Source: Cannabis sativa
Lineage: Eukaryota; Streptophyta; Magnoliopsida; Rosales; Cannabaceae
Assembly: GCF_029168945.1 (NCBI RefSeq)
Contig: NC_083610.1
Span: forward strand, 76,189,580-76,253,579
DNA: 64,000 nt
Direction of reading: 5' to 3'
Part shown: positions 35,194 to 47,937 of the stretch, in pieces
How positions within the stretch are numbered: the stretch's first letter is position 1
How the letters are laid out: every line of letters starts with the position of its first letter
Translations under genes and position numbers: made by a program
The notes under the pieces: model-generated
The model's input: only the letters and a program-made list of their open reading frames with translations
What the model was told of the DNA's origin: nothing
Database searches by the model: none

Positions 35194-37105
35194 TGTTGGA
35201 ATTTATTTTACCAGGATCTTAGATCTACTCACAAGTATGTTGATTAACAATCTAAATATGAACTTCTAAAACGATAATAAATAAACACATATAAAGTATG
35301 AGAAACCTTACAGTGGGTGCAGCGGAATAATATGTCTCCTTCCACTCAGATCTCTAACTCTTGATTCCTTTCTGTTGCAGAGTATAATCAAGATATGAGC
35401 CTGAATGTCCTTCTGTTGGATGTGATCCTTCACAGTCTTCCAATCTATGATTGAGGTACTGTTTGATGTGTGTGGGCACTACTCTCTCACTAGGGAATTC
35501 GAAATTGTATCTCTCTTGTATTGTTGTGTATTGTTCAAGCACGAAGAAGAGATGATGGGCGGCTATATATAGAGAAAAGGGAAACTCAACTTTCTGAAAG
35601 AGGCAGTTTCCTAAATTACAGAGTAATTGCTTAATTGCCTTATTTAGTGTGAGCCACCACTTTCCACTTATAGATAACTGCTAGGTTTAGGTTAGTAATT
35701 ATTTGGCATTAAAAAATTGAAAATAATAATTAGGAAACATACACACAAGTGGCGGGCCATAGGTGTGATAGGTCTCACTTGGATTTTGCAGTTTCCACAA
35801 TTTTATTTCTATTTTCCCAAAAATGCCAATTTTCCAATTCTAACCATTTAAACGCCAAAACTAATTATTTAATAACTAAAATAGATTATTAAATAATATT
35901 GTCATTTAATATAATTATTAATTAGACATATAGAGTCTCTTAATTAATAAATAAACCTAGAATCTATTTTCTTTACAATTTCACCCCTACTTAGTGAGAA
36001 TTCACAAATTAGACATAGTCTAACTTTTAGAATTATAATTGATTAATCATAAATCAATTATTGAGTCTTACAAACAGTATGGTCTCAACTAGAATGGGGA
36101 CCATGGATCTATATTGCTGAGCTTCCAATAAGTTGAACCGAATTTACCAAGTAAATTCCCTAACTTATTAATTCCTTGTTGAATCCACTCTTAGAACTTG
36201 GAATTGCACTCTCAGACTTATATAGAGCATTCTATATGTTCCACGATATAGATATGCTATCTCATTTAACCATTGTTATAATCTTAATGTGATCAAAGAT
36301 CCTCTATATAGATGATTTACATCGAGATGGGATAAATTTACCATTTTCACCCCTCAATGTATTTGGCCCCTTAGAACACTTAACTACCTGTAAATGATGT
36401 TTTAGTGATCTAATATATATAGTCACTGAAACAAGAACTCATCCATTTACTTCTATTTAGCTAAGCTCGAAGGGAATCATCACTTGACTTCTATACACCA
36501 GTAGAAGCTATAGATTCCATATTTATGTTCAGCGCTCCCACTCAGTCATACTATCATGTTCCCAAAATATACGTATCACCCTGACCCAAAAGTAGGCTTA
36601 ACTAATAAATCAAAGAACATGAATAGCACTCCTGAGATTGAGCCTAAGCATATCAGGATTTAGATTCTTTTAATCTAAGATCAACTACTGATATTGACTT
36701 GGAAAGATATAACGGTAAGTTTATAATATCTTGACTAAGTTCAATATCGGTCCAGTCCAATGTATACTCCATACATTCGAAACTAGTATACTTTACCAAT
36801 GTCCTGGAAAGAACACACTTACTCCAAGTGTAAGTATACTTCATCGTTGATTATCACATCAATGTAAATCTAAAACACTGATGAAACAGGGACTTAGTCT
36901 TTTGAATCATATAATCACAATCACATTCCACTGTATTGACAATACTGTAATTGTGAATAAACATATGTTCTGGACTTAACTGATTTTGTGCATATATTGA
37001 ATATATATATTAAACCATAAGCATGAAAAATACATGCAAACATAAATCACTTCAAATCTCTTAATCAGATTGTAATGGGTTTTATTTAGGGCACAAAACC
37101 CAACA
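35194..37105 (-). mobile_element. Solo LTR of the 1.9-kb family
   Basis: 1912 bp, TGTTGGAATTTATT to AAACCCAACA, inverted relative to the 7853-9734 copy and flanked by TGCAA. No internal region, so a solo LTR. ORFs inside (35354-35542, 36653-36844) are not genes. Confidence 0.92.
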
Positions 37106-37110
37106 TGCAA
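37106..37110. repeat. Target-site duplication TGCAA (right copy)
   Basis: Partner of 35189-35193. Confidence 0.9.
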
Positions 37111-37930
37111 TGTCCGCTCAACCATCCAACTAATTCACACTTGCATCACGTCCTTCTAGCTCCCACGATGTACTAAGTTCCAATGATTCAACCGTCTGGC
37201 CATCATGCAAACTCTAGCACCCTTCTTGACCTTCGTAGGCTCACATGACTACTAAGTCTCACTGGCACAGCCCTCTGGCCTCCACTTAACTCTAGCACCA
37301 TCTCAATGCTTACGCTCGGTCTTCTCATCCCTGTTGGCTTCTTTGATGCATTCATTCCACAACTGCGCATCTCTATCGATGCCTTTGTGTGACTTACGCC
37401 CACTGGCGCTTTTACAAGCCGACACATCCCACTCAACTGTCTCAGCGCTACCATATGGATCAAATAAGAGTCACATGCGAACACCTCCAAGTACAATCAT
37501 CCTCTGACAATTGCGACATATGCCCCCCCTTGGTCTCCATGTGTGCCCCTCTTGATACACAATGTAGCAACTGAAGCATTCCGTGTCTATCCCACTTTGA
37601 ACCATCTCAGTCATTAACTCTCGACCACTGCAGTGACTAACAAAGATCTGACGGTCCCTGCACTACTTCCACAACCCTGCCAACAAGCTTCATTTTCAAC
37701 AAAAGCGCCTCCTGCGGCTTACGATGTCACTTAGGCAAACTCGGCCTAGTGTACCAAGCGTACAGTATGGACTACCCAATCAACCTTGTATCATGCCAAC
37801 GAGTTTCAAAAAAAAAAACCATATAAAACATTTAAAAAAATCTGAATTTAAGATTCATAAAAAATAAAAACTTAATTGAATTACCATAAAAAATATTAAA
37901 ATTCCCTTCATATTTATTTTTTTAAAAAAA
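37111..37930. other. Unclassified sequence, right part
   Basis: Continuation of the GC-richer, non-coding stretch of 34345-35188. ORFs on both strands (37203-37496, 37389-37574) show no domain. Ends in an A-rich run at about 37808. Confidence 0.35.
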
Positions 37931-38330
37931 TGAAACTCCAGTGATCGCCAGAGTTGTCACTCATGCCAGAAAAGTCATCGGAGTTTGCTGTCGGCACTGA
38001 AAAAGTCATCGGAGTAGCTGTCGGTGCCGAAAAAGTCGCTAGAGTTGCCACTAGCGCCGAAAAAGTCATCGAAATTAGAATTGTCGTCGGAAAAATCACC
38101 AAGAAACCAGTTCCTTGGTGATTTTTCCAGTGATTTTACTAGCGACAATGCCAATTCCGACGACTATTTCGGAGTTTGCTATCGGTCCCGGAAAAGTCAC
38201 CGGAGTAGCTGTCGATGTCAGAAAAGTCGTCAGAGTTATTGTTGGCGTTAAAAAAGTTGTCAGAATTAGCATTGTTGCCATCAAAATTACTGGAAAAATC
38301 ACCAAAAAAAATGGTTTCTTCATCACAAAA
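37931..38330. repeat. Fold-back minisatellite, left block
   Basis: Degenerate units of about 30 bp (GTCATCGGAGTAGCTGTCGG followed by TGCCGAAAAA-like) from 37970, then the same units in inverted order after 38110. At the turn, 38089-38106 and 38111-38128 are inverse repeats matching at 17 of 18 positions with a 4-base loop. Overlapping ORFs on both strands (e.g. 38115-38402 plus, 38096-38326 minus) come from the periodicity; I see no evidence of a protein. The same family resumes at 50196, on the other side of the Tat insertion. Confidence 0.75.
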
Positions 38331-38592
38331 CTAGTTTCTTCACCAAGAAAGTGGTTTCTTCACACAATAATAATAAAGATTATGAAAACAAAACAAAAAT
38401 AATATACAATGAAAATAATTGAAACCAGTTTCATCAATCAACTAAATGGAGAAAAAAACACAAAAAATACTCATAAATATAAACAAAACAACACATAATG
38501 CACAACAATAATCTAAAACAAAATATAAGTGTGAAAACTAGTTTCAAACCTAGAAACAAAATAATAAAAAGAAACTTAAATAAAAAATATAC
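38331..38592. repeat. AT-rich satellite-like unit, left of the Tat insertion
   Basis: Shares the words AAACTAGTTTCAAACCTAG, AAATAATAAAAAGAAAC and AAAATATACAATAA with the tandem domain at 54.4-55.3 kb. Interrupted at 38597 by the Tat element and continued at 50059. Confidence 0.75.
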
Positions 38593-38597
38593 AATAA
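38593..38597. repeat. Target-site duplication AATAA (left copy)
   Basis: Directly before TGTTATAG at 38598; repeated at 50059-50063. The uninterrupted version of the site (TATACAATAACATCAT) is seen at 54864-54879. Confidence 0.92.
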
Positions 38598-39465
38598 TGT
38601 TATAGTGAGATTTCTCTCACCTAGAAACTCGAGACCAGACCCCTCTTTGAAGGACATGTGTATCCAGACTTCCAGTGAAGGCTGAAATGTCCAGGAGAGG
38701 CTTCTCGAAGTTTAGACCTCGCCCAGGATAAAACCAGCGAGGTATCGCGGATGCGACTTAATTCACACCGCATAACCGTAATCCTCATCATACAGGGTAG
38801 ACCCAACTCGCATATGTCAGAACATGTGCGACTGCCTCCCTCTATACCTCCGCGGCAAGTATAGAGGCCAATGCCCTATGATGCAGTTTTGGTCCCAATG
38901 ACCCAATAGCCCTAACGGACCAATGTAAGTTCGCATGTCCAGATGCTACCAACTTCAGCATGCGACGTCTGTAACGAGCGATCACCTAAGGACGCAGACG
39001 TTCCAAACGTACGTGCGACCCTACGAACTCAACAGACGGAACACGAACGGTCAACTCGCAGATGCGAAGGACGCATACGTTGATGAGTTCAGTAACTGTC
39101 ATATATTTATTAATGTTAACGTTGTCTGAGTTTAATCATGACAATTTAATGTGTAAATAATGGATTAACAATAAATGTGATCCTCATGTAACCGATTGGG
39201 CACCTGCTTTGTATATAAAGGGGTGATCCACCGTGAAAATGCACCTACGAATCCCTTGCTACAGTGGACTAAAGCGGAACAAAATCGGCGAACCACTATA
39301 TTTCATTGTCTTCTGTATTTTTTCCAGCTTTGTTGTCTGTTATCGCATTCCTATTTGAGTACTCGCCGTTTTAGGTTGAATACTCGCATTTATCATCTTT
39401 CAAACAATTCTATCTTTTACCAGCTAAATTACACTTCTTGGTGTTGTGAAATTCTAGTAACAACA
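38598..39465 (+). mobile_element. 5' LTR of the Tat element
   Basis: TGTTATAGTGAG to TAGTAACAACA, 868 bp. A TATATAAAG box lies at about 39213. The small ORFs at 38621-38806 (minus) and 38935-39129 are LTR sequence, repeated in the 3' LTR. Confidence 0.92.
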
Positions 39466-39467
39466 TT

Positions 39468-39483
39468 TGGCGCCGTCTGTGGG
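39468..39483 (+). promoter_or_regulatory. Primer binding site of the Tat element
   Basis: TGGCGCCGTCTGTGGG directly after the 5' LTR. TGGCGCC-type sites mark Tat/Athila-like Gypsy elements; I do not assign the tRNA. Confidence 0.75.
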
Positions 39484-39531
39484 AATACTCTGATTGTAAG
39501 AGTTTATTTACCTCAAAGAACATCACTCAAC

Positions 39532-41690
39532 ATGGCTGGAAATCACGCTACTGTAGCTAACAATGAATCCATCAACATTGGAACGATGAGCGTACCATTG
39601 CTGGGCCGAGTGCCGCCCGTAGACGTCATCAATGGCGGGCAGTAGGGAGGAGCAACATCGGACCACTCCAACCTGTTTCCGTAAACAACCGGTCCCCGCC
39701 GGAGGCACATCCACACCGCCGCAACCATGCACTTTCCCCCGTCACCCCGGCGGCCGTGTCCGAAGGAATGGTCCACCACGACCGATCAATACGCCGCAAT
39801 CCAGGATCACCGCGAGCACTACAAGCCGAGGTAGACGGACGGAGTCGCGCTCGACACCCTCCCTGTCCCCGCCGTTCATAATGAAAACCCTCGGGTAACG
39901 CTCGACGTCAAACTAACCGTGTACGCAGGAGCGAAGAATCGATCCCGAAATCTTGGATTTGAATCACCCGACGTCGAGAGACCAATATGCAAGGTTGCCT
40001 AACCGTAGCACGCGAACCGACGAGGATCCCGAGCGCCGCAACCCTCGCAAGCCGTCATCTTCGAGATAACGACGCAGAATCGGCCTCTTCATCCTCGCAT
40101 AACCGCACTCCAAGCGTATATACGAGGTCTCGGCTCGTGCAAACACGGCGGGGAGGACGCTACCGTGTACACCGAGGTGATCCGCGTGATCATCTCAATG
40201 CGGCTTGTGGCGCGCTCCCGCGGCCCGCGCAACACCTGGAGACACTCCATGATCCCCATATGGGCGATCGTGTGTCAACGAAGTTGCCAACCCGCCTATC
40301 GCGCCGATCGCGACCACGAGGATTAACATCCCTTCAAACCTTGCCGCAAAGGGCTGCGAGCCCCACCGTTGTAGCGACTCCACCTCCCGCGACAGAGGAA
40401 TCGATCAAAGTATGCTTCGCAAGCTTTGAAAATGCTCGAACAGAGCCGTAAGCCCGTATACAAAGCCGCACGGCACCTCGCCGTTTACTCGAATACGACA
40501 GCCCAACTTCCAAAGGGATTCCGTTTATCTGAATCCCTCAAGTATAAAGGTACATCTAACCCGTTAGACTACCTAGAGAAATTTAACACCATAATGGAAG
40601 TGGACCAGGTGCCGCAACTCGCGAAGTGTCGCATTCTCGCGGCTACGCTTGAAGAGAATGTCCATGATTGGTTCACCCAATTGCCAGAGGCATCGATATC
40701 GACATGGGAGAACTTCGTCGATCTATTTCTCACACACTTCCAAAGCCACGATGACGTATAGGCCACCCTATACGACTTTGGCGAACATCAAGCAAGAATC
40801 CGGTGAGTCTTTGCAGAATTATTTCAAGCGTTTTAACGCCGAGGTAACAAAAGTTGAGAAGGCTCCCGAGTCTTCGCTTGTTTGCATGTTAATAACAGTG
40901 TCCCGCCAAGAACCGACTTCTCGGAAAGAGCCGCAGCCCGAAGGCCGAATCCTTGGTAGAATTCTTCGCCATGGCCGAACCTCATAAGAGAATCGAGAAC
41001 TCCCGCGAATTGGAAAAGGGCAAGAACAAGAGGCGATCACCCATACCGCGGCCGCGATCCCACAAGTCCGCGAGGAAAGAATTCCGTGGGCCGAAGCCCC
41101 GAAGACGCAAATTCACGCAAACCGCGGAGCCCGAAGTTGGCCAAGTCGCCTCCTAAAAAGGAGTCCTCGCCCAAAAGAAAAGGAGGACCCGCTTCGTCAA
41201 CTATACCGAACTCGCCGTCCCTCGAGACCACATCTATGCGGTTGAGGAAAGGAACCGCGTCTTCAAGAAGCCGCCCCCATCGTGGGAAATCGCGACCGAA
41301 GAGACCCCTAAGAAGTTCAGTACCACAAGGATATCGGTCACACTACCCTTGAATGTTGGGTCTTGCAGACGAGATTGAAGAATTAATCGGACGGGGAAAA
41401 TTCGATAAGTATAGAAGAAACGAGGAAAGTCATCCCCGAGCGGATGACAAAGGAGAAAATCGAATGCGAGTGGCTCTGCAGAGCACTCGCAATATCTTGA
41501 CTATAATCGGAGGACCACACATCGCGGGCGACTCTCGCAAATCCCAAGAACGGTATGCCGTAGAAGCCAAGGAAAAGCCGCTTACCAATGTGAACAATCT
41601 TGGTGAACGCCGGAAGAAGCTCTTCGAGAGACCGCGAGGACATTGTCTTCATGGAGAGCGATGCGAGATGGGTCCACCACCCGCATTCTG
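39532..41690 (+). pseudogene. Tat gag
   Basis: The ATG at 39532 (MAGNHATVANNES) is the likely start. The frame fails after 37 codons, and gag continues in other frames (Arg/Pro-rich N-terminal region, 39632-40450). The capsid-like Retrotrans_gag segment is clear at 40500-40757: LPKGFRLSESLKYKGTSNPL, DYLEKFNTIMEVD, ILAATLEENVHDWFTQLP and WENFVDLFLTHF. The following basic region (40953-41350) is rich in Lys, Arg and Pro. At least five frame changes are needed to follow it. Confidence 0.8.
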
Positions 41691-41930
41691 ACGCACTTGT
41701 GATAATTGCCAATATAGGTGGAGATAACGTCCATCGCATATTGGTCGACAATGGAAGCTCGGTAAATTTATCGAACTTCCAAGCTTTCAAAACAAATGGG
41801 GCTACAAGAAAAAGATTTGCGGCCCATGACATCGAGCATCTATGGCTTCACGGGAGATGTCATAGCTATAAGAGGGATGATCAAACTCCCAATCACTTTG
41901 GGAATCGCCGATAACCGCCAAGTCGATGGC
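41690..41930 (+). pseudogene. Tat protease region
   Basis: ALVIIANIGGDNVHRILVDNGSSVNL contains the retropepsin-like LVDNGSS box (D-x-G type) preceded by the usual HRILVD. The frame runs 41600-41914, then shifts. It would cleave the gag-pol polyprotein. Short and broken here. Confidence 0.75.
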
Positions 41931-42479
41931 CGACTTCGCGATTGATCAATATTCGCATACAACGCCGTGATCGGGACTATCGATTCTAAAGGAGATGAAG
42001 ATCGTAACTTCGATCTATCATCTAACAATGAAGTTCCCCACTCCTTCGGAGGTAGGATCGCTGAGGGGAGTCCAATCGACTCTCGAGAATGTTACAACGC
42101 AACCAGAAGCTCGCAGAAAAGGACGGTGAACGTTATCCACCTTTTGGACGCACCACCACCTCGCCAGGAGATCCTTCGGATCGAAGAGGTACCGCATATA
42201 GACAAACCGTACTTGGATCCGAGAATCCTTGATCACACCCGCCGCAGCCCAAGCCGCGAAGATACAATCGAGGTACCTATAGATCCCTATAGACAATAAC
42301 AAGGTTTTGAAAATTGGTTCTAGATTAAATAAACAATCGCGAGAACAATTAATGACTTTTCTAAAACAAAATCTTGATATTTTTGCCCTGGAAACATTCG
42401 GATATGGCCTGGATATCTCCACGGGTCATGTGTCATCGCTTGAACATTGACCCCGAAGTGCGAGGTGTCCGACAAAAGC

Positions 42480-43245
42480 GCCTCGCAAAATGGACCCCGC
42501 GAGGTACCTAGCGCCGAAAGAAGAAGTTGACCGCCTCCTTGCTCGCGGCTTTATACGGGAGTCATTTTACCCCCGACCGGTTAGCTAATCCAGATTCTGT
42601 GCCAAAGCCCAATGGCTCATGGCGTACCTGCGTTGACTTTACAGATTTGAACAAAGCCTGTCCCAAAGACAGCTTTCCTCTTCCTAGCATTGACCAGCTT
42701 GTCGATGCCACTGCAGGCCACGCACTTTTAAGCTTCATGGATGCATACTCGGGATATAATCAAATCCCGATGTACGAACCAGACCAAGAACATACCTCGT
42801 TCATTACCGATCGAGGACTATACCGTTATAAGGTAATGCCCTTTGGTTTAATAAACGCAAAGCGACTTATCAAAGGCTAGTAAATATGATGTTCGCAGAC
42901 TTCATTGGAAAGACAATGGAGGTATATGTTGACGATATGCTCGTAAAATCGCAACATGCGAAGGATCATGTCACGCACCTACAAGCCATGTTCGGCATAT
43001 TGCGAAGATATAAGATGCGTCTAAACCCTTTAAAATGCGTCTTTGGAGTGGGTTCCGGAAAGTTCCTCGGTTTTATGGTAAATCAACGAGGAATAGAAGC
43101 CAATCCTGCGAAGATTAAAGCGTTGGTAGAAATGCCATCACCGACTAAGCCAAAGGAGGTTCAGAGCCTCACAGGCAAAGTCGCGGCTCTAAACCGCTTC
43201 ATATCCAGATCCTCTGACAAGTGTAAAGAGTTTTTCGCATCTTGA
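42480..43245 (+). pseudogene. Tat reverse transcriptase
   Basis: Frame 42527-42880 carries VPKPNGSWRTCVDFTDLNKA, CPKDSFPLPSIDQLVDAT, LLSFMDAYSGYNQIPM and YRYKVMPFGLINA. After a break near 42880 the frame 42886-43245 has the intact catalytic motif VYVDDMLVKS (YVDD codons at about 42924-42935), RMRLNPLKCVFGV-like and GKFLGFMVNQRGIEANP. All three catalytic aspartates are visible (FMDAY, YVDD). It is well preserved except for the frame break. Confidence 0.92.
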
Positions 43246-43580
43246 AGGGTAACAAGAGGTTCCAATGGGATGAGAAGTGCGAGCGAGCTTTTCGGGCGTT
43301 AAAGACGCATCCGGGGCAACCTCCATTCTATCAAAACCGTTGCCCTACGAGGTCTTGTCAATTTATTTAGCCGTCTCCGAGTATGCGGTCGGTTCGGTAC
43401 TTGTCCGCGAGGACCAAGGACATCAACACCTCGTGTACTACGTCGCAAGCGATTACTAGACGCCGAGACACGTTACCCTCGTATGGAGAAACTAGCCTTT
43501 GCCTTAATAATATCGTCAAGAAAATTGCGACCTTATTTCCGTGCTCACAAGATTGAAGTTCGACAAACTTCCCCTTAAGG
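43246..43580 (+). pseudogene. Tat RNase H (first)
   Basis: The phrase FQWDEKCERAFRALK in one frame, then the LSIYLAVSEYAVGSVLVRED stretch (43277-43459), match the RNase H-like part that follows Gypsy reverse transcriptase. Two or more frame changes. Inactive. Confidence 0.75.
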
Positions 43581-43764
43581 CAAGTTTTAGCGGCAGGCAT
43601 CTAGAGAATATTAAAGTGGGCCGTGGAATTGAGTCAGTTCGATATCAGGTATAAACCAAGAACTGCGATCAAGGGGCAAGCCCTCGCGGATTTTATACTT
43701 GAGCTACCGAGAACAAGAGATAAGCTATAGACGGTGGAAATGACGTCGTCATGACAGCAAAGAC

Positions 43765-44180
43765 ATATGGACGTTGTATGTCGATGGGGCCTCAAATAAT
43801 GAGGGTTCCGGTAGTGGGATATTGTTAATCGGTCCAACAATTTTCAAGGTACACGCCGCTCTACGTTTCGAATTCTGCATCTAACAATGAGGCCGAGTAT
43901 GAGGCTTTAATCGCAGGTCTGAAATTGGCCCTCGAGATGAAAGTCGAATACCTACAAGCATTTAGCGACTCTCAAATCGTGGTATGTCAAGTAAGTGGAG
44001 AATACTTAGCGAGAGGCGGAAGATTGGTTAAATACTTAGCCATCGTCCGTGAAATCATGCAGAAATTCAAACATGTAGTTATATCTCGAGTACCGCGTAC
44101 TCAAATGCCCATGCGACGCACAGCCCGACCGGGCCTCCACTGCAGAAGCCGAGTTACTCGACGTAATTCGTAGACGTATT
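43765..44180 (+). pseudogene. Tat second RNase H (archaeal type)
   Basis: WTLYVDGASNNEGSGSGILL, then [19 protein letters not shown] (two frames), then [18 protein letters not shown] and [19 protein letters not shown]. The acidic residues D (VDGAS), E (EAEYEAL) and D (FSDSQ) are present. A second RNase H before integrase is the mark of Tat-lineage elements. It lies in two frames, so is not functional as written. Confidence 0.85.
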
Positions 44181-44386
44181 GTCACATCCAACCATAGATC
44201 GAGAAACAATCATGGAGATCGATGACGCTCAGAAATTACCCTCGGATGAGTCCTATCGTCGCATACCTCGACAAGGGGGTCTTACCTAATGATAAAATAG
44301 CAAGGAAATTGCGACAACGAGCAGCCCGCTTATGTGATATATGACCCGAGCTTGTATCGCAGAAGTTTTAGTCAACCACTTCTCAA

Positions 44387-45478
44387 GTGTATCAAAAGCT
44401 GGTGAAGATCAAGGCGTTATATATGCGAGAAGTACATGAGGGAATTTGTGGCAATCATACTTGGAGGCAATTCCCTTGCCTTAAAGATCATGCGGCGTGG
44501 TATTATCGGCCAACATTGCGACAAGATGCACTCACATTTGCAAAAAGGTGTGATAGATGTCAGCGAATAGCCACCTACACGCACCAGCCTCCGAGTAACC
44601 TCCATTCTATCACGAGTCCCTGGCCCTTTTGCAATATGGGGAATTGATTTAATTGGCGAGTTACCCAAGGGAAAAGGCGGAGTCAAATACGCGGTAGTCG
44701 CAGTTGACTATTTCACAAAGTGGTCAAGCAAAAGCACTCGCGACTATCACCGCAGCTGAAGTTGCGCGAGTTCGTCTACACTTCCATCATCCGCCGTTTC
44801 GGCATCCCGCACACGCTCATTTCGTATAATGGAAAACAATGCTCACCGTAAAGAAATGCGAGCCTATGCGATGATTCGGGGATTAAAAAAGCCTTTTCCG
44901 CAAGCCGCTTACCCGCGTAGTAATGGATGACCAAGCAAATTAACAAAATAATTAAGCACACCCTAAAGGAAAATTAGAAGATCGCAAAGGGGCATGGCCG
45001 GATGAATTACCGCAAGTCTTATGGTCCTACAACACGACCCCTCGATCTACAACTGGCGAAACACCCTTCTCACTTTCTTATGGGTGCGAGGCCATGTTGC
45101 CGCAGAGGTCAAAGGATCCTTGCGCAGACGCTTTGGACGTCTCGCGGAGACAACGAGAATCGGTTACTTTACCTTGATTTTTTAGAAGAAAAGCGTGATA
45201 AAGCGCAACTACAAAACGCGCTTATCAACAACGAATCGCAAGGTACTTTAACTCGAAAGTTAAGATAAAACCTCTCGCGAGTAGGGGACCCGGTCCTAAG
45301 AAAAGTAATGCTAAACACCAAAGTCCAATCCCACCGAGTTCTCTCGGAGACAATTGGGAAGGACCGTACATGATCGCGTATTCAAATTGGTGATGCCACT
45401 TATCGACTCGCAACACTCGACCGGACCGCGATCCCACGAGCATGGAATAGCGAGAGCTTGAAATTCTATTATCAGTAA
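44387..45478 (+). pseudogene. Tat integrase
   Basis: 44387-44647 holds the zinc-binding HHCC part (REVHEGICGNH, CDRCQRIATYTHQ). The core starts at 44640 (GIDLIGELPKGKGGVKYAVV, VDYFTKW) and shifts frame repeatedly. The usual catalytic SDNGKQ reads SYNGKQ, so one catalytic Asp is lost. 45002-45268 holds the core end and the TTPR.. / TPFSLVYG-like region, again shifted. The frame ends near 45478. Confidence 0.85.
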
Positions 45479-45866
45479 TATTCGCGTCCTTTGATTCGAG
45501 TACTTATACTTAGACATTTATTATTCAACATAATTCCTAAGTATAGGGGCATGTATACCCGCATGTATTACTGATTGTTTGAATAAAAGTGCCTGTTAAG
45601 TTTTTTCTACTGTGTTACACCAATTTGTAATTAAAGTCGCATATATATATATATAATCGCGGTCGCACCAAGTTGTGATCAAAGTTGAAAATAAAACCGC
45701 AAGTACCCATGTACTGCGTAAATATTAAAATGCATACTATCCCCGCGAGGATAGAAATTTGTCCAAAAAGCAAGAGGAAATTCTTTAAGTACAAAAGTGC
45801 GAGTACCCGTGTACCGCATATATAAAAAAAAAAGCAAAAAAAGAGTGAAACTAAGATAGAAAATAA
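45479..45866. mobile_element. Spacer between Tat pol and the antisense ORF
   Basis: AT-rich compared with the flanks, with GTACCCATGTACTGCG / GTACCCGTGTACCGC repeated at about 45703 and 45812, and an A run. Likely holds transcription-end signals for one or both ORFs; none can be named. Confidence 0.45.
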
Positions 45867-47937
45867 TCAAGCAGCGGGAGTAGTCTCATCAGGAGCAGCC
45901 TCATCCACGATCTTGCTCACAACTTCATTCTCGACCTCCTCAGCCTGCACTCCCTCGATTTCATCTGGAAGGTTGCCTTGAGTCCGGGTAGGAGACATCG
46001 AGCGAAAGGCTTGACCATTTCAAGCTTCATCTCCAAGCGCGAGAAGTCGAAGTCGTGGACCTTAGAGAGAGTAGTATAAATGTAATCGGACACGCCCGAT
46101 CATACCGTTTTTTCCACTTTCTCTTTCTCGGCCTCCAAGTCGCGAGCCATCTCGCCGGATTGTGTCCCGCGACTTCTTGAGCTCGAGCTCCAACTGCTCT
46201 TTGGCCCGCTGACTTCCTCGAGCTCCTTGTGAAGTTCCTCCATCTTGGCCACCTCCTCGCGCCGGCCTCTTTATGTTTTCTCGAAATGGGCGTTCGCCTC
46301 TTCGGCCGAGTCGCCCTTCGAAGGCGTGGCCACGGCTTTCATAAACAAAGCCACAGATTGTACGCCGAGTTCGGTGGATCGAGAAACAAGTTCCTCATAA
46401 GGAATCTCGCCGGTAATTTTTCCCCGCATAGCTGTGAAGTCGCGAGGGCGAACCGAGAATCAATGACAACCTTCTTCCCCTTATCCCGAGTGGTCTTGGC
46501 CAACTTCGGAGGAATCGTTAGCCGAGCGTAGTCATCACATCGCTCTTCCTCTTCTCGGGGCGACGACCGGTGAAGATGCCGTGTCCCACCCTTTTGCTTG
46601 ATCTTCAGATTGTGCGTACCTCGGGAAAGTCATGTCTACAAGCATAAAAGACTCGATAAGTAAAAATCACGACTCTACCCATCACATTATAGCAAAAGGA
46701 CGAGTTACCTGAAGTTTCTCGAGGAGTTTGCTTGGAAAGCGTTTATCTATCCGCTCCCGCTCGTCTCTCGAGATGGTTCTTTATATACCGGCTCCCGTTG
46801 AAGACTCGCGTTCTCGGGGATCGCCTTGTGTTCTCGCAATTTGGCGGTCGTACACGCACCGATCGCCGGTCGCGATTCTTGTACCGAAGACTCCCAAGAA
46901 TTTCACTTACCCCTTCTTATGGCGAGCGCTAAGCGTTGGTCGAGCCGGGGGTCTATCTCGCGATGACAACAAAAGAACGAGTTAGCAAAAGATCTCGAAA
47001 AACAGAGTAACAAACTTTATCTAAGTCAACAAATATGCGACATATCTGCGATTAAAGTTGGTTCGATCCTGTGAACCTTAAAAACGTAAAACCATTTTGA
47101 CTTCCAAATACCCATGTTCGAAACCATCCCCTCAACCCCGTTGATTTCGAAGTCGCCCATTTACTAAAGCAAAAGAAGCCGTTATGAAGGCCCACGCTCT
47201 TTATGTCATAAAAATAACTAAATTCCTCTGCGACGGAGCTCTATGGGCGTACTCCATGTACATCGCATAAGGCTAGAATGTACAAGGCGATAACCGTTGG
47301 GTGTTAGCCGAAAAGGCGATACGTCATAGCGTCTAAGAATGGCCGCGACGAAAGGATGAAATGGGACCGATACACCACATCGAAGAATAGGTATCGAGAT
47401 GACCACGTCCTCTCGTGGGGATGATCGCAGGCTGGTGAACGGAAGATGCGCTCTCGGGAGGGTTGGGACTTTGAAACGCAAGCCGCAACAAATTTAACCT
47501 CACGAAAGTGGTGAAGTCGATTTGACGACTCTCGAGACTAGGTCTTCGCATGAGAAAGGCTCGTTCGGTTGGGAGTCGTCAACCGAGTCCGTCCCGCTCC
47601 CTTCCGCTTCCTCTTCTTCCCCACTCGACTCACGGCCTGGAGGTAGTCCATCCCTCCTCCACCTCTTCGACCTCGATGTCGGGAGCTCCGCCTCGTATGG
47701 ATGAGGTAGTCGCGTGGCCGACACCGTGGATTCGCTATCTCGGATATCGATTGCCCCTGTGTTCCGCAAGCTCCCGTACCATCTTCTCGATCTCCACGAA
47801 GACATCGGACCAACTCTATCTCCGCAGCCTCCATTTCGGAGATGTCCGTAGGGAGAAAACTGTCCCTCTCCCGGTCCGATTCCCCGTCAAAGGCGCGACC
47901 TCCCGATCCGAGCCGGGCTATCCGATAGATCGCTCAT
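45867..47937 (-). pseudogene. Antisense ORF of the Tat element (PF04195-like, coiled-coil tail)
   Basis: On the minus strand, an acidic N-terminal region starts at an ATG at 47937 (MSDLSDSPAR). A PF04195-like segment lies at 47481-47218 (VPFHPFVAAILRRYDVSPFR, LTPNGYRLV) and then FYFYDIKSVGLHNGFFCFSK and GLRGWFRTWVFGS. A Glu/Lys-rich, probably coiled-coil, part follows at about 46500-46000. The C-terminus is EVVSKIVDEAAPDETTPAA with a stop at 45869-45867. Several frameshifts are present. Antisense ORFs of this kind are known in Tat-lineage elements; their function is not established. Confidence 0.75.

Noticed and set aside
38096..38402. Protein genes in the fold-back minisatellite
   Set aside because: Open frames on both strands follow from the 30-bp period; no motif or start context.
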